Made by a program: the position numbers and the translations under genes | Shown here: positions 4,761 through 5,967 of the stretch, piece by piece | Position numbering within the stretch: the stretch's first letter is position 1 | How the letters are laid out: each line of letters begins with the position of its first letter | The notes under the pieces: generated by a model | Seen by the model: the letters and a program-made list of their open reading frames with translations, nothing else | Database searches by the model: none | Told to the model about the DNA's origin: nothing | Origin: Candidatus Acidiferrum typicum | GTDB taxonomy: Bacteria; Acidobacteriota; Terriglobia; Acidiferrales; UBA7541 | Length of the DNA stretch: 5,967 nucleotides | Direction: 5' to 3' | NCBI GenBank assembly: GCA_025463105.1 | Contig: JAOAPW010000148.1 | Span: forward strand, 1 to 5,967

Positions 4761-5967
4761 TTGAGTACGCTGTTGCCGAAGTGGAGTGATCCTGGAACAC
4801 CGCCACCCAAAGTGACGCTGCCGTCGGGGGATTCTGCCCCGCGCCTTACAGAGGCCCAAAAGCCTCTGTCTCGGGGCTTTTTTTCCAACCTTCGAGACTT
4901 CCTCGCCGAGCGTCCCGTCAAGCTTCCCAAGAATGGCACCAGCGGCCCGTTCACTTCAGAAGGCTTCGGCAGCGGTGTCACCGAAAACCTGAAAGAATGG
5001 TTTAAGCCAACTCCACGCGGGATTCGCGGAGCAGCCGCATCACGCATGACGGTTGAGTGGCAGCCATTCTATAAAGAGTTTTTCCAGAATATTCGGGACC
5101 TGATCTCTCCACCAAAGCTGCCACCGCTCAAAGTCACCAGCCAGCCGGTGAAGGTAAAAGATATCTGGAGCAAGGACGAGGCTTTCGGACCTGCGCAGGC
5201 GATTGCACTGGCAGTGCATGCCGCCATCACGCTGCTGGTACTATTCCCTTTTTATCATGCCTTCACGAAGGCGGCGCAGACTCCCGTCAAGAATCAGCTG
5301 GTCACGCCGCTGGATATTTCTGACTACGTGATGAAGCTGCCTCCCGGCAAGGACAAGGCAGGTGGAGGCGGTGGAGGCGGCGAGCGAGCGCAACTTCCGC
5401 CGACAAAGGGCAAATTGCCGAAGTGGAGCATGACGCAGATTGCTCCCCCCATGGTGCATACAAAACCCGAATCCAAAATTGAAGCGACACTCCTTGGGCC
5501 TCCGGATTTAAAAATTCCCAGCCCGAATCTGGATAATTACGGCGATCCTCTTCAGAAGCTTGTCAACGGCTCAGGCGGGCCCGGCGGTGGGAGTGGCATC
5601 GGCACCGGCAACGGGACTGGCCTTGGCAGCGGCGAAGGCGGCGGCCTCGGTCCAGGCGCTGGCGGCGGTACCGGTGGAGGTTATTTCCATCCTGGCACAG
5701 GCGGCGTAGGCTATCCGTCCTGCGCGTATTGCCCTGATCCCAAGTATTCAGAAGAAGCTCGCAAGGCGAAATATCAAGGCACAGTCGTCCTGCAAGCTGT
5801 GATTACTCCAGATGGCCGCGCCATTGAAATCCAGGTCGTAAAAGGTCCGGGGCTGGGCCTTGAAGAAAAGGCCGTCGAAGCAGTGAAGCAGTGGAGGTTT
5901 AAGCCTGCTCTCGGCCCGGGCGGCAAGGCCGTTGCCGTTGTTGTCCCTATCGAAGTCACTTTCCGTT
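4761..5967 (+). CDS. TonB-family energy transducer with long N-terminal cytoplasmic region (3' end beyond window)
   Basis: TonB proteins pass proton-motive-force energy from ExbB/ExbD in the inner membrane to outer-membrane receptors; the partner of this copy is unknown. The frame is open for 402 codons to the edge. Residues 1-146 are polar and should be cytoplasmic, with three related motifs: FFSNLRDFL at 40-48, ENLKEWF at 75-81 and FFQNIRDLI at 107-115. A single hydrophobic segment lies at about 147-168. The periplasmic part has a run of seven glycines at 201-207, a region with several prolines, and a Gly-rich spacer at about 270-317. A CAYC pair (C321, C324) is followed by the TonB C-terminal domain from about 326: PKYSEEARKAKYQG, then VVLQAVITPDGR and AVKQWRFKPA, ending at VTFR, so only a residue or two is probably missing. 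E. coli TonB instead anchors through its extreme N terminus and has a Pro-rich spacer. TTG 4761 is chosen from its GAGGT site; GTG 4755 is the alternative, and ATG 5046 would discard two of the three motifs. A terminator-like hairpin lies inside the 5' coding part. No exbB or exbD neighbour is seen. Confidence 0.9.
   Translation, partial: MSTLLPKWSDPGTPPPKVTLPSGDSAPRLTEAQKPLSRGFFSNLRDFLAERPVKLPKNGTSGPFTSEGFGSGVTENLKEWFKPTPRGIRGAAASRMTVEWQPFYKEFFQNIRDLISPPKLPPLKVTSQPVKVKDIWSKDEAFGPAQAIALAVHAAITLLVLFPFYHAFTKAAQTPVKNQLVTPLDISDYVMKLPPGKDKAGGGGGGGERAQLPPTKGKLPKWSMTQIAPPMVHTKPESKIEATLLGPPDLKIPSPNLDNYGDPLQKLVNGSGGPGGGSGIGTGNGTGLGSGEGGGLGPGAGGGTGGGYFHPGTGGVGYPSCAYCPDPKYSEEARKAKYQGTVVLQAVITPDGRAIEIQVVKGPGLGLEEKAVEAVKQWRFKPALGPGGKAVAVVVPIEVTFR
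4836..4884 (+). terminator. Intrinsic-terminator-like hairpin inside the 5' end of the tonB-like CDS
   Basis: An outer 6-bp stem GCCCCG/CGGGGC (4836-4841 with 4872-4877) and an inner 8-bp stem ACAGAGGC/GCCTCTGT (4848-4855 with 4862-4869) close a CCAAAA loop. The stems are separated by a 6-by-2 internal loop. A run of seven T follows immediately at 4878-4884. By form this is a strong rho-independent terminator on the plus strand, yet it falls in codons 26-42 of the tonB-like frame. It may act as a leader attenuator whose folding is blocked by translating ribosomes, or it may be a chance product of the coding sequence. The structure is seen directly; its function is not. Confidence 0.5.

Noticed and set aside
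4742..5047. Minus-strand 101-aa open frame opposite the start of the tonB-like gene
   Set aside because: It mirrors the tonB-like coding frame, whose N-terminal motifs look like genuine protein.
5046..5048. ATG 5046 as the start of the tonB-like gene
   Set aside because: The frame upstream is open back to 4755, encodes two of the three related motifs and has a good ribosome binding site at 4748-4752; the nearest GGAG before 5046 is 14 bases away.
4761..5967. A complete TonB-ExbB-ExbD transport locus
   Set aside because: Only the TonB-family gene is present; the upstream neighbour is ileS and the downstream side is outside the window.

Overview
The window looks like ordinary chromosome from an Acidobacteriota bacterium, probably in or near the Acidobacteriales/Koribacter group. 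This placement is an inference from three things: moderately high GC, a TonB-family protein with a glycine-rich periplasmic spacer and a long N-terminal extension of a kind I recall from that phylum, and a pair of CACAGGCT-type palindromes that I also associate with acidobacterial genomes. No database search was possible.

Layout. Positions 1-4545 hold a minus-strand block transcribed right to left: ileS (isoleucyl-tRNA synthetase, 955 aa, complete), lspA (prolipoprotein signal peptidase, 174 aa, complete, joined to ileS by a one-base TGATG overlap) and an RluA/RluD-family 23S rRNA pseudouridine synthase (338 codons visible, running off the left edge without a stop). The 137-bp gap between lspA and the pseudouridine synthase contains an inverted pair of REP-like palindromes, with one GTAG head, ending only a few bases from the rluD start codon. 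Positions 4546-4760 are a divergent intergenic region with a possible plus-strand promoter. From 4761 to the right edge a plus-strand gene encodes a TonB-family energy transducer (402 codons visible, probably lacking only its last residues).

How the genes fit together. ileS, lspA and the pseudouridine synthase form a housekeeping cluster (translation, lipoprotein maturation, ribosome modification); ileS-lspA and lspA-rluD-like adjacencies are known from other bacteria. The TonB-like gene faces away from ileS and is an independent unit. No ExbB, ExbD or TonB-dependent receptor gene is visible.

The most unusual points are around the TonB-like gene. A complete intrinsic-terminator-like hairpin with a T7 tract lies inside its first 45 codons. 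Its cytoplasmic N-terminal region of about 146 residues carries three similar N-[LI]-[RK]-[DE] motifs. A CxxC pair sits just before the TonB domain. The REP doublet abutting the rluD start is the other feature worth a second look. I do not see a wholly new multi-gene system.
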